Origin: CBFDBF01 sp050293315
GTDB taxonomy: Bacteria; Pseudomonadota; Gammaproteobacteria; Chromatiales; Chromatiaceae
Direction of reading: 5' to 3'
Assembly (NCBI GenBank): GCA_050293315.1
Contig: JBNKMS010000016.1
Location: forward strand, 1 to 64,000
DNA length: 64,000 bases
Positions 1 to 7,669 of this stretch are shown in pieces. Within the stretch, counting starts at the first letter, position 1. Each line of letters opens with the position of its first letter. The notes under the pieces were generated by a model, which ran no database searches, had not been told where the DNA came from, and saw only the letters and a program-made list of their open reading frames with translations. The position numbers and the translations under genes were made by a program.

Positions 1-227
1 TTCGGGGTAAACACCTCGCCATCTTCAAGTCGGCACCCCTCTTCATCGCCGCTGCGATTCAATGGCCGCAGCACCTCGGAGAAGAACTTGCCCGCCTCCT
101 CCACTACGGCATTTATCAGGTCGCCATCGAACTCCTCACAACCCGGCAGGGCCTGGATCCGTGCCGGATCGAACAGCTCGTGATAGATAAACTGGTAATC
201 CCTCAAGGGGGGTTGATACTCGGCCAT
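1..227 (-). CDS. acyl-CoA dehydrogenase, N-terminal part (runs off left edge)
   Basis: Only the first 75 or so codons are inside the window, read leftwards from the ATG at 227. The start MAEYQPPLRDYQFIYHELF and the later PLNRSGDEEGC stretch match the N-terminus of the complete acyl-CoA dehydrogenase at 7670-9454, so this is a paralogue of the ~590-residue FadE-like family that oxidises acyl-CoA and passes electrons to ETF. The ribosome site (GAGGAA) overlaps the stop of the preceding dehydrogenase/hydratase gene, which points to translational coupling in one operon. The catalytic region is outside the window, so chain-length preference and completeness cannot be judged. Confidence 0.85.
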   Translation of the reverse strand, partial: MAEYQPPLRDYQFIYHELFDPARIQALPGCEEFDGDLINAVVEEAGKFFSEVLRPLNRSGDEEGCRLEDGEVFTP

Positions 228-230
228 CTC

Positions 231-2555
231 TTAGTTCCTCAGGGGTTTGCCGGTTTCTAACATATGTTCCATGCGCGCCAGGGTGTCCGGATTCCTGGCC
301 AGATGCATGAACTGCTCCAGCTCAAGGTCCAGCAGATCCTGCTCTGACATGGGTTCGGTCATATCGGTGTCACCACCGCTGAGCACTTCGATTAGACCAT
401 CGGCCACTACCTTGTCGTGCGGCGTCACCTTGCCCAGCTTGGCGAAGCCATCCACCCCCATCTCCATCGCCACGCGGGCGGTGGGGCCCGGCAGGTTGAT
501 CTCTACCGGCTCGGGTGGGCTGTAACCGTCGACCATCGATAGTACCTTGGCCTTGGCATCGGCCAGCAGCCTGTCCCGGTTCATGGTTACAGCGTCACCC
601 TCACGCAGGAACAGGTAGTCGAAGGCCTCCGGGGCACTCTTGGCCACGGTGGCCACACTGATAGTCTCGAACGCCTTGATCGCCGGCGGCATAGGACCAC
701 CAGGACGACGCTGGTTAACCGTCCAGCGGGTAAGTAGCTCCTTGCATCCACCCCAGCCGGGGATTACACCGACGCCCACCTCCACCAGACCGACATAGGT
801 CTCGGCATGGGCCTGCAGGGCATCGCAGTGGAGCAGGATCTCGCAGCCGCCACCCAGGGCCAGCCCGGATGGTGCGCCGACCACCGGGAAGGGGGCATAC
901 TTCAGGGTCATATAGGTATCCTGCCCCCCCTTAACCATCGCCTTGGCCTCGTCCCACATCGCTAGGTTGGCGGCATAGAGCAGCAGACCAAGATTGGCGC
1001 CGGCAGAGAAGTTGCTCCCTTCGTTGTAGACAACCAGTGCCTTGAAACCCATGGTCGGCACCAATACTACGGCCTTCTGGATCATCTCCATGATCTGCGG
1101 GTCGAGCGAGTTCATCTTAGAGCTAAACTCCAGACATACCACACCGTCGCCGATGTCCCATAGGGCAGCGGAAGAGTTCTGCGCCAGCGGTTTGCTCTGC
1201 CGTTTGATGTCGGCCAGCAGCAGTACCCCCTCGGGACGCGGTAGATCGGCGTAATTACCATCGGTGGTGAAGTACTGCAGCACGCCGTTTTCAGTCCGGT
1301 AGAAGGTACCGTCACCGACCGCCTGCAATAACGGCGGCAGCGCCATGCCCTCGGCGCTTAGGCGCTGGGCAAACCAGGCAGGGCCGATACGATCGATCAG
1401 TTCAAACGGACCGTATTTCCAGGCATAGCCGAGACGCATCGCCTCATCCACCGCATGGATCTGGTCATGTATTGTCGGCACCAGACTGGCGGCATAGCTC
1501 AACACCTTGGACATAACACTCCAGGCGTAGCGCCCACCCTCGTCCGGGTGTTGCAACATTATCTGCAGGCCAAGTCTTGCGGCGCTGATACTCTCCAGTC
1601 TCGGTTTGACCGATTCTGCATACTCACCACTCTGCAGGTCGATGCTCTCCTTGACCTTGCCGCCACCCTCACGATTGATGCGATAGAAGCCGCCCTTACC
1701 CTTACGCCCGGTGTAACCATCGGCGATCATCTTCTCCAGCAGCTGCGGTATCTCCGCCACCTCAAAGAAGGCATCACCTTCGGGCAGGGTCGCCTTCATG
1801 CTCTGCATCAGGTGCGGCATCAGATCCAGGCCCACCAGATCGGAGAGTCCGAACACACCGGTCTTGGGGATACCCATCGGCTTGCCGATAACGGCGTCGG
1901 CCACCTCTACCGAGACCCCCATGCGGAAGGCCTCCAGCACCGCGGTCTGGATCCAGTAGATCCCGATGCGGTTGGCGATGAATCCAGGGGTGTCTTTACA
2001 ATCGACAACGCCCTTACCCAGGCGGTGGTCGCAAAATAGCCTTACACTGGTGACGACCTCATCGCGGGTCTTTTTGCCTTTGACGATCTCCAGTAGACGC
2101 ATGTAGCGCGGCGGATTAAAGAAGTGGGTGATAAGAAAATCCTCGGCGAAACCATCAGGCATATCTTTTACCAGATGGTCCAGAGGGATTGATGAGGTGT
2201 TGGATGAGACCACGGTGCCAGGCCTGCGCACCTCATCGATCTTGCGGTAGAGGGACTGTTTGATATCGAGACGCTCGATCACCGCCTCAATGATCCAATC
2301 GCACTCTGCCAGCAATTCGATGTGATCTTCGATATTACCGGTGGTTACCAGTTTGGCGTTACGTTTGTGCATGAAGGCCGCGGGTTCGGCCTTGAGCAGT
2401 CTCTTTACTGCGGTCTCGGCGATAACGTTGCGGTCCTTCGCCCCATCCGGGACGATATCGAGCAGCACCACCGGCACCCCGGCATTCGCCATGTGAGCGG
2501 CGATCCCCGCCCCCATGACGCCAGCACCAATGACCGCAACCCTGTTGATCTCCAT
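231..2555 (-). CDS. 3-hydroxyacyl-CoA dehydrogenase / enoyl-CoA hydratase fusion (FadN-like)
   Basis: Predicted 774-residue bifunctional beta-oxidation enzyme. The N-terminal Rossmann fold (VIGAGVMGAGIAA, about residues 7-20), the SSNTSS motif near 118 and the catalytic-type His144 in ITHFFNPP mark the 3-hydroxyacyl-CoA dehydrogenase part. A crotonase domain follows at about 480-690, with an FSAGANL oxyanion stretch and the acid-bearing GLVEVGVGVIPGWGG. Dehydrogenase first and hydratase last is the order of Bacillus FadN, opposite to E. coli FadB. I chose the ATG at 2555, which shares one base with the thiolase stop (TGATG), over a longer form starting inside the thiolase gene. The thiolase-fusion-dehydrogenase order also mirrors fadNAE. 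Confidence 0.9.
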   Translation of the reverse strand: MEINRVAVIGAGVMGAGIAAHMANAGVPVVLLDIVPDGAKDRNVIAETAVKRLLKAEPAAFMHKRNAKLVTTGNIEDHIELLAECDWIIEAVIERLDIKQSLYRKIDEVRRPGTVVSSNTSSIPLDHLVKDMPDGFAEDFLITHFFNPPRYMRLLEIVKGKKTRDEVVTSVRLFCDHRLGKGVVDCKDTPGFIANRIGIYWIQTAVLEAFRMGVSVEVADAVIGKPMGIPKTGVFGLSDLVGLDLMPHLMQSMKATLPEGDAFFEVAEIPQLLEKMIADGYTGRKGKGGFYRINREGGGKVKESIDLQSGEYAESVKPRLESISAARLGLQIMLQHPDEGGRYAWSVMSKVLSYAASLVPTIHDQIHAVDEAMRLGYAWKYGPFELIDRIGPAWFAQRLSAEGMALPPLLQAVGDGTFYRTENGVLQYFTTDGNYADLPRPEGVLLLADIKRQSKPLAQNSSAALWDIGDGVVCLEFSSKMNSLDPQIMEMIQKAVVLVPTMGFKALVVYNEGSNFSAGANLGLLLYAANLAMWDEAKAMVKGGQDTYMTLKYAPFPVVGAPSGLALGGGCEILLHCDALQAHAETYVGLVEVGVGVIPGWGGCKELLTRWTVNQRRPGGPMPPAIKAFETISVATVAKSAPEAFDYLFLREGDAVTMNRDRLLADAKAKVLSMVDGYSPPEPVEINLPGPTARVAMEMGVDGFAKLGKVTPHDKVVADGLIEVLSGGDTDMTEPMSEQDLLDLELEQFMHLARNPDTLARMEHMLETGKPLRN

Positions 2556-3691
2556 CACAGCGCCTCCAGAATGGTTGCTATACCCTGACCTCCGCCGATG
2601 CACTGGGTGGCGAGCGCAAACTGCTTGCCCTCACGCTGTAACAGCGCGGCCGCCTTGCCGGTAATGCGCGCACCGCTGGCGCCTAGCGGGTGTCCCAGGG
2701 CGATAGCACCACCATCCAGGTTGATCTTCTCCATATCCAGGCCCAGGTCGCGGATGCAGGCCAGAGACTGGCTGGCGAAGGCCTCGTTGAGTTCGATGAT
2801 GTCGAGATCGGATGCCTCGAGCCCGGCCCGGGTCAGCGCCTTGCGGGTTGCCGCCACCGGGCCGATACCCATAATCTCAGGTGCACACCCGGCCACGGCG
2901 ATGCTCTTGATCGCGGCGATGGGTTTCAGGCTATGCTCTTTTGCATACTCCTCGCTACACACCAGGGTGGCGCTGGCGCCATCGGTGAGCGGGGATGAGG
3001 TACCGGCGGTAACCGAACCATCTTGCGAGAAGGCCGGCTTGAGATCGGCCAGACCCTCTGCCGTGGTCTCTGGGCGAATGCAGCCATCCTGCTCTACCAA
3101 CCCCTTACCGGTATCGATTGCAACGATCTCGTCACTGAGTTTGCCGGCTGTGCGTGCCGCCGCAGCCTTCTGCTGGCTGAGCACTGCAAACTCCTCCTGC
3201 TCTGCACGCGAGAGTTGATATTTTTGCGCCACATTTTCGGCGGTCTCGCCCATGCCCATGTAGGCAGCAGGCATTGACTTGTATAGCACCGGGTTAGGCA
3301 TCGGATTGAAGCCGGTCATGGGTACGCGGGTCATCGACTCAACCCCGGCGGCGATAAAGATATCGCCCGCCCCCATCTGGATAGCACCAGCCGCCATATG
3401 GATCGACTGCATGGAGGAGCCGCAGAAGCGGTTCACTGTAGTACCGGCCACCGACTGCGGCAGACCGGCGAGAAAACCGACCAGACGCGCCAGATTGAAA
3501 CCCTGCTCAGCCTCAGGAAAGGCGCAGCCCAGGATCAGGTCCTCAATATCTTCCGCCGCTACCCCGCTCTTTGCGACCAGTGCCTTGACCACCTGGGCGG
3601 CCATATCGTCCGGACGGACCTTGACCATTTCGCCCTTGCTGGCAAAGGTGAAGGGGGAACGTACATAGTCAGCAATTACCACGCGCTTCAT
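2555..3691 (-). CDS. acetyl-CoA acyltransferase (3-ketoacyl-CoA thiolase)
   Basis: A 378-residue thiolase performing the CoA-dependent cleavage that ends a beta-oxidation round. The nucleophile lies in VNRFCGSSMQSIH (Cys90); the second half has the GHPLGASGAR histidine and the CIGGGQG cysteine loop, so the catalytic set is complete. A GTG two codons upstream is possible, but the ATG at 3691 has GGAGAG about 7 bases ahead and is preferred. The gene overlaps the downstream dehydrogenase/hydratase start by one base and lies 61 bases behind the MerR gene, so it probably shares that gene's promoter. The partner arrangement suggests a FadA-like degradative role rather than a biosynthetic one. Confidence 0.9.
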   Translation of the reverse strand: MKRVVIADYVRSPFTFASKGEMVKVRPDDMAAQVVKALVAKSGVAAEDIEDLILGCAFPEAEQGFNLARLVGFLAGLPQSVAGTTVNRFCGSSMQSIHMAAGAIQMGAGDIFIAAGVESMTRVPMTGFNPMPNPVLYKSMPAAYMGMGETAENVAQKYQLSRAEQEEFAVLSQQKAAAARTAGKLSDEIVAIDTGKGLVEQDGCIRPETTAEGLADLKPAFSQDGSVTAGTSSPLTDGASATLVCSEEYAKEHSLKPIAAIKSIAVAGCAPEIMGIGPVAATRKALTRAGLEASDLDIIELNEAFASQSLACIRDLGLDMEKINLDGGAIALGHPLGASGARITGKAAALLQREGKQFALATQCIGGGQGIATILEAL

Positions 3692-3752
3692 TGCCACTCT
3701 CCGAGTTATTTCGTTAAAAGTAAAAAGAAAAGGTTGTAGATCGCGCCAGGTC

Positions 3753-4163
3753 TCATTTGTCAGGCGCCTCTAACTTGGCGATACACTCCTGGCGCATCTC
3801 CTCCAGCTCGGCCAGGGTGGTCTCCAGATCCTCGCGCTGCTGCTCCAGCTCGCCAACCCGCCGATCCACCTTCTCCAGTAGCAGCTGCACCTGCATCACC
3901 TTGGAGGGATCGGCGTCGTACATATCCAGATACTCTTTGATGTCGGCAAGGGTGAAACCGAGGCGCTTGCCGCGCAGGATCAACTGCATGCGTCCCCTGT
4001 CACGATGGGAGTAGATCCGGGTATTGCCGGCACGCCGCGGTTTGATCAACCCCTTGGTCTCGTAGAAACGAATGGCGCGCGGGGTTATGCCCAGATCTTT
4101 AGCCAGTTCGGTCACACTATAGAAATCAGTGGTACATATCTGTGTTATAGATGCCGGTGTCAT
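3753..4163 (-). CDS. MerR-family transcriptional regulator, LiuR-like
   Basis: A 136-residue protein with an N-terminal winged helix-turn-helix (YSVTELAKDLGITPRAIRFYETKGLI, about 15-38) and a C-terminal dimerisation coiled coil rich in Glu, Leu and Arg (about 88-130). There is no cysteine pair of metal-sensing MerR proteins; the only Cys is near the N-terminus, so an organic or acyl-CoA effector is more likely. Its position inside an acyl-CoA degradation cluster resembles LiuR, the MerR-type repressor of branched-chain and fatty acid catabolism in proteobacteria. A palindrome in its own promoter recurs at the divergent promoter at 9.6 kb, suggesting that it controls both. The ATG at 4163 lies almost at the predicted transcription start. 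Confidence 0.85.
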   Translation of the reverse strand: MTPASITQICTTDFYSVTELAKDLGITPRAIRFYETKGLIKPRRAGNTRIYSHRDRGRMQLILRGKRLGFTLADIKEYLDMYDADPSKVMQVQLLLEKVDRRVGELEQQREDLETTLAELEEMRQECIAKLEAPDK

Positions 4164-4171
4164 AGGTCCTC

Positions 4172-4200
4172 ACTATAATTCTGGGTTACGTTAACGTCAA
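4172..4200 (-). promoter_or_regulatory. promoter with embedded palindromic operator for the MerR operon
   Basis: On the minus strand a -35 TTGACG (4200-4195) is followed by a 17-base spacer and -10 TATAGT (4177-4172). The perfect 10-base palindrome ACGTTAACGT (4188-4197) overlaps the -35 and the spacer start. Flanks extend it to the form GTT-ACGT-TA-ACGT-CAA. This placement fits repression by blocking RNA polymerase. The same core architecture is seen at 9572-9607. Confidence 0.7.
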
Positions 4201-4228
4201 CATACATCCCTAATGGTTATGGTGTCTA

Positions 4229-4257
4229 CTGTTTTTAGCCGGATTTGCCAAAAACAG
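4229..4257 (-). terminator. inverted repeat after ETF-QO, possible weak terminator
   Basis: CTGTTTTT and AAAAACAG arms of 8 bases enclose a short GC-containing inner stem immediately downstream of the ETF-QO stop. There is no clear U-run after it, so termination is uncertain; it separates the ETF genes from the MerR promoter. Confidence 0.35.
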
Positions 4258-4258
4258 A

Positions 4259-5917
4259 CTACATATTGGGGTAATTTGGTCCGCCACCCCCCTCTGGGGC
4301 GTGCCAGACAATGTTCTGCGTTGGATCTTTAATATCGCAGGTCTTGCAGTGTAGACAGTTCGCCGCATTGATCTGCAATCTGGGCCCGCCGTCCTCACCA
4401 TCATGCAGGATCTCATACACACCGGCGGGACAGTAGCGCTGCTCGGGGGCGTCGTACACCGCCAGATTAACCGCAATCGCCACCTCCGGGTTGCTCAACA
4501 CCAGATGACACGGCTGATCCTCCTCATGCCCGGTGTTAGAGATGAACACGGAGGAGAGGCGATCAAAGCTGACGACAGCGTCTGGTTTCGGATAGGCGAT
4601 GGGCCGACACTCTTTGGCGGGTCTCAGGATTTGGTGGTCCACCGTCCTGTCGTGCAGAGTCAGGGGCAGCCTGCCACGGAACAGATTCTGGTCAATAAAG
4701 TTGAACGTGCCTCCAAGCATCACCCCAAACCGGTGCAGCGCCGGGCCGAAGCTGCGGCTACGGTAGAGTTCATCGTAGAGCCAGGAGTTTTGCACTGTTG
4801 CGGCATACGCCTTAAGATCGCGATCCTCCGGCTCTTCATTTGCCAGGGCGCTAAACACCGTCTCTGCGGCCAGCATGCCCGACTTCATGGCGGTGTGGCC
4901 GCCCTTGATCTTGGAAAAATTGAGAGTACCCGCATCGCAGCCCAGCAACAGTCCGCCTGGGAAGTGCTGTCGTGGCAGGGAGTTCAGGCCACCCTTGGTA
5001 ATGGCACGGGCGCCGTAACTCAGGCGCTTACCACCCTCCAGTACACCCCGAATCTCCGGATGCTGTTTGAAACGCTGAAACTCCTCGAACGGGGAGAGAT
5101 GTGGATTGCTATAGTTGAGATCTACGATCAGGCCGAGCGCCACCTGACCATCGGCCGCATGATAGAGGAAAGAGCCACCACTGGCACCGCTCTCGGAGAG
5201 CGGCCACCCGGCACCATGCAGCACCCGTCCCGGCTTGTGCTTGCCCGGCTCCACCTGCCACAGCTCTTTAATCCCCAGGCCGTAGTGCTGGGGATCGCAA
5301 TCCTGGTCTAATTGGTAGCGCTCAATCAACTGCCTGCCCAGGTGGCCACGGCTACCCTCGGCAAACAGGGTGTAGCGACCGCGCAGCTCGATTCCCGGCT
5401 CAAAGCCAGGCTTCTCTGCGCCATCCCTGCCCCGCCCCATATCGCCGGTGATTACCCCTGCGACCTGGCCCGAATCGTTTAGCAACAGCTCCGCCGCTGG
5501 ATAGCCGGCGAATATATCAACCCCGGCCGCCTCCGCCTGATCACCCAGCCAGCGGCAGAGATTACCCATACTAATAACGTAGTTGCCCCTGTTGTGCATG
5601 CTTTTAGGGGTCAACAGGGCGGGCATACCTACTGCACGCTTGGGTCCGATAAAAAGCGCCACCCTGTCCTCGCTCACCGGCGTATCCAGGGGGGCGCCCT
5701 GCTCCTGCCAACCAGGCAGTAATTCATCCAAGGCACGGCTCTCAAACAGGGCGCCGGAGAGTATATGGGCCCCAATCTCCGAGCCCTTCTCCAACAGACA
5801 GACTGAGAGCTCTTGCTCCTGCTGTTGTGCCAACTGACGCAGGCGTATCGCTGCGGACAGCCCGGCTGGACCGCCACCGACAATCACTACATCGAATTCC
5901 ATGCTCTCGCGTTCCAT
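4259..5917 (-). CDS. electron transfer flavoprotein-ubiquinone oxidoreductase
   Basis: A 552-residue membrane-associated flavo-iron-sulfur enzyme that takes electrons from reduced ETF to ubiquinone. It opens with an FAD-binding dinucleotide fold (VVIVGGGPAGLSAA) and ends with the [4Fe-4S] signature CLHCKTCDIKDPTQN plus the typical GGGGPNYP tail, so it is full length. Two ATG starts are possible, 5917 and 5902 (MEFDVV); neither has a strong ribosome site, and the longer is reported. It follows etfA by 45 bases, completing a dehydrogenase-ETF-quinone chain encoded on one strand. Confidence 0.95.
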   Translation of the reverse strand: MERESMEFDVVIVGGGPAGLSAAIRLRQLAQQQEQELSVCLLEKGSEIGAHILSGALFESRALDELLPGWQEQGAPLDTPVSEDRVALFIGPKRAVGMPALLTPKSMHNRGNYVISMGNLCRWLGDQAEAAGVDIFAGYPAAELLLNDSGQVAGVITGDMGRGRDGAEKPGFEPGIELRGRYTLFAEGSRGHLGRQLIERYQLDQDCDPQHYGLGIKELWQVEPGKHKPGRVLHGAGWPLSESGASGGSFLYHAADGQVALGLIVDLNYSNPHLSPFEEFQRFKQHPEIRGVLEGGKRLSYGARAITKGGLNSLPRQHFPGGLLLGCDAGTLNFSKIKGGHTAMKSGMLAAETVFSALANEEPEDRDLKAYAATVQNSWLYDELYRSRSFGPALHRFGVMLGGTFNFIDQNLFRGRLPLTLHDRTVDHQILRPAKECRPIAYPKPDAVVSFDRLSSVFISNTGHEEDQPCHLVLSNPEVAIAVNLAVYDAPEQRYCPAGVYEILHDGEDGGPRLQINAANCLHCKTCDIKDPTQNIVWHAPEGGGGPNYPNM

Positions 5918-5962
5918 ACCAATACCCCGCGTCGCCTCTTTAATGTCTGCTCCGGATGCCGC

Positions 5963-6892
5963 TCAATCCAGAGCAGTGATCAATTCCGGTACCGCCTCGA
6001 ACAGATCGGCCACCAACCCATAGTCGGCCACCTCAAAGATCGGCGCCTCTTCATCCTTGTCGATAGCGACAATCACCTTGCTCTCTTTCATTCCCGCCAG
6101 ATGTTGGATGGCGCCTGAGATACCGACCGAGATATAGAGCTCCGGGGCCACGATCTTGCCGGTCTGTCCCACCTGGTAGTCGTTGGAGATAAACTTGGCG
6201 TCCACCGCCGCGCGGGAGGCGCCTACCGCACCGCCCAGTTTGTCTGCCAGCTGTTCGATCAGATTGAAGTTCTCCTTGCTGCCGACACCGCGCCCGCCTG
6301 AGACCACCACCCGTGCGGTGGTGAGATCGGGCCGGTCGGACTTGGTCAGACTACGTGAGACAAAACTGGATACCGAATCACCACCTGCCGCAGAGATAGT
6401 CTCTACCGGCGCCACATCACTGCCCGCCTCTGCCGGCTCAAATGCGGTGGCGCGCACCGTTATCACCTTGATCGGATCGGAGCTGCGCATGGTAGCGATG
6501 GCACTGCCGGCATAGATGGGACGCTTGAATGTATCGGCGTCTATCACCTCGATAATCTCAGAGATCTGGGCCACATCAAGCAGGGCGGCCACCCGCGGCA
6601 TCAGATTCTTGCCAAAGGTGGTGGCTGGCGCCAATAGGTGACTGTACTCCCTGCCGATACCCTCAAGCAGTAGCGCCAGCGGCTCAGCCAGACTATGGGC
6701 ATAGGCCTCGTCCTCACACAGCAGCACCCGTGCAACACCCGTCAGGGCAGCGGCCTCATCGGCCACACCACGGCACTCTGCACCCGCTACCAATAGAGAC
6801 ACCTCACCCAGAGCGGCCCCCGCAGTGACCGCATTGCGTGTCGCCGGACCCAATGCCCCACCGTCATGTTCAGCAATGACCAGAACTCCCAT
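5963..6892 (-). CDS. etfA: electron transfer flavoprotein subunit alpha
   Basis: A 309-residue ETF alpha subunit. The C-terminal third carries the FAD-binding signature (GGRGVGSKENF, then GASRAAVDAKFISNDYQVGQ and ELYISVGISGAIQHLAGM). Together with EtfB it accepts electrons from acyl-CoA dehydrogenases and delivers them to the quinone oxidoreductase encoded next door. Its ATG overlaps the etfB stop (TAATG), a usual translational coupling for the heterodimer. Length and motifs are normal. Confidence 0.96.
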   Translation of the reverse strand: MGVLVIAEHDGGALGPATRNAVTAGAALGEVSLLVAGAECRGVADEAAALTGVARVLLCEDEAYAHSLAEPLALLLEGIGREYSHLLAPATTFGKNLMPRVAALLDVAQISEIIEVIDADTFKRPIYAGSAIATMRSSDPIKVITVRATAFEPAEAGSDVAPVETISAAGGDSVSSFVSRSLTKSDRPDLTTARVVVSGGRGVGSKENFNLIEQLADKLGGAVGASRAAVDAKFISNDYQVGQTGKIVAPELYISVGISGAIQHLAGMKESKVIVAIDKDEEAPIFEVADYGLVADLFEAVPELITALD

Positions 6893-7641
6893 TAGATTAC
6901 CCTCGCTTCGTTGCGCAGCTTGTCCACCAGTGCGGCCACATCTGCCACCTTAACGCCGCCGCTGCGCTTGGGCGGCTCTTCTACCTTTAGTACCTCCAAC
7001 CGCGGCTTGATATCCACCCCCAACTCGTCAGGGGTAGTGACATCCAGCGGTTTCTTCTTCGCCTTCATGATATTGGGCAGCTTGACGTAGCGTGGCTCAT
7101 TTAGCCGCAGATCGGTGGTCACCACCGCTGGCAGTGGCAGGGCCACCGTCTCCAGTCCGCCATCAATCTCACGGGTCACCTCCACTCTGCCCTCTGACAG
7201 GACCACCTCGGAGGCAAAGGTCCCCTGACCCCAGCCCAGCAATGCAGCCAGCATCTGGCCGGTCTGATTGTTGTCGTCGTCTATGGCCTGCTTGCCCATA
7301 ATGATCAGATCGGGCTGCTCCCGCTTTACCACCTCGGCCAGCAGCTTCGCGACCGCCAGTGGCTGCAGCTCTGCATCGCTCTCCACCAGGATCGCCCGAT
7401 CCAGACCCATTGCCAGCGCCGTACGCAGGGTCTCCTGACACGCCGTAACGCCCAGAGAGACCACTATCGCCTCGTCGGCCTTGCCCGACTCGCGCAGACG
7501 CACCGCCTCCTCTACGGCAATCTCGTCAAAGGGGTTCATGGCCATCTTCAGGTTGGCCAGATCGACGCCGCTACCATCAGCCTTGACACTGATCTTAACG
7601 TTGGCGTCGACCACCCGTTTTGCGCATACCAGAATCTTCAT
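6892..7641 (-). CDS. etfB: electron transfer flavoprotein subunit beta
   Basis: A 249-residue ETF beta subunit beginning MKILVCAKRVVDANVKI, with the adenine-nucleotide (AMP) binding region and the conserved LRLNEPRYVKLPNIMKAKKKP stretch near the C-terminus. The start has a strong AAGGAG six bases upstream. It lies 28 bases after the acyl-CoA dehydrogenase gene and overlaps etfA, so dehydrogenase, both ETF subunits and ETF-QO are probably co-transcribed from the promoter at 9.6 kb. Confidence 0.96.
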   Translation of the reverse strand: MKILVCAKRVVDANVKISVKADGSGVDLANLKMAMNPFDEIAVEEAVRLRESGKADEAIVVSLGVTACQETLRTALAMGLDRAILVESDAELQPLAVAKLLAEVVKREQPDLIIMGKQAIDDDNNQTGQMLAALLGWGQGTFASEVVLSEGRVEVTREIDGGLETVALPLPAVVTTDLRLNEPRYVKLPNIMKAKKKPLDVTTPDELGVDIKPRLEVLKVEEPPKRSGGVKVADVAALVDKLRNEARVI

Positions 7642-7669
7642 TCACCACTCCTTATTATTAAACCCGTTG

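Noticed and set aside
4403..5311. Long open frame antisense to ETF-QO
   Set aside because: It lies wholly opposite a gene with clear ETF-QO motifs, has no recognisable domain and no ribosome site; GC-rich codon bias makes such shadows common.
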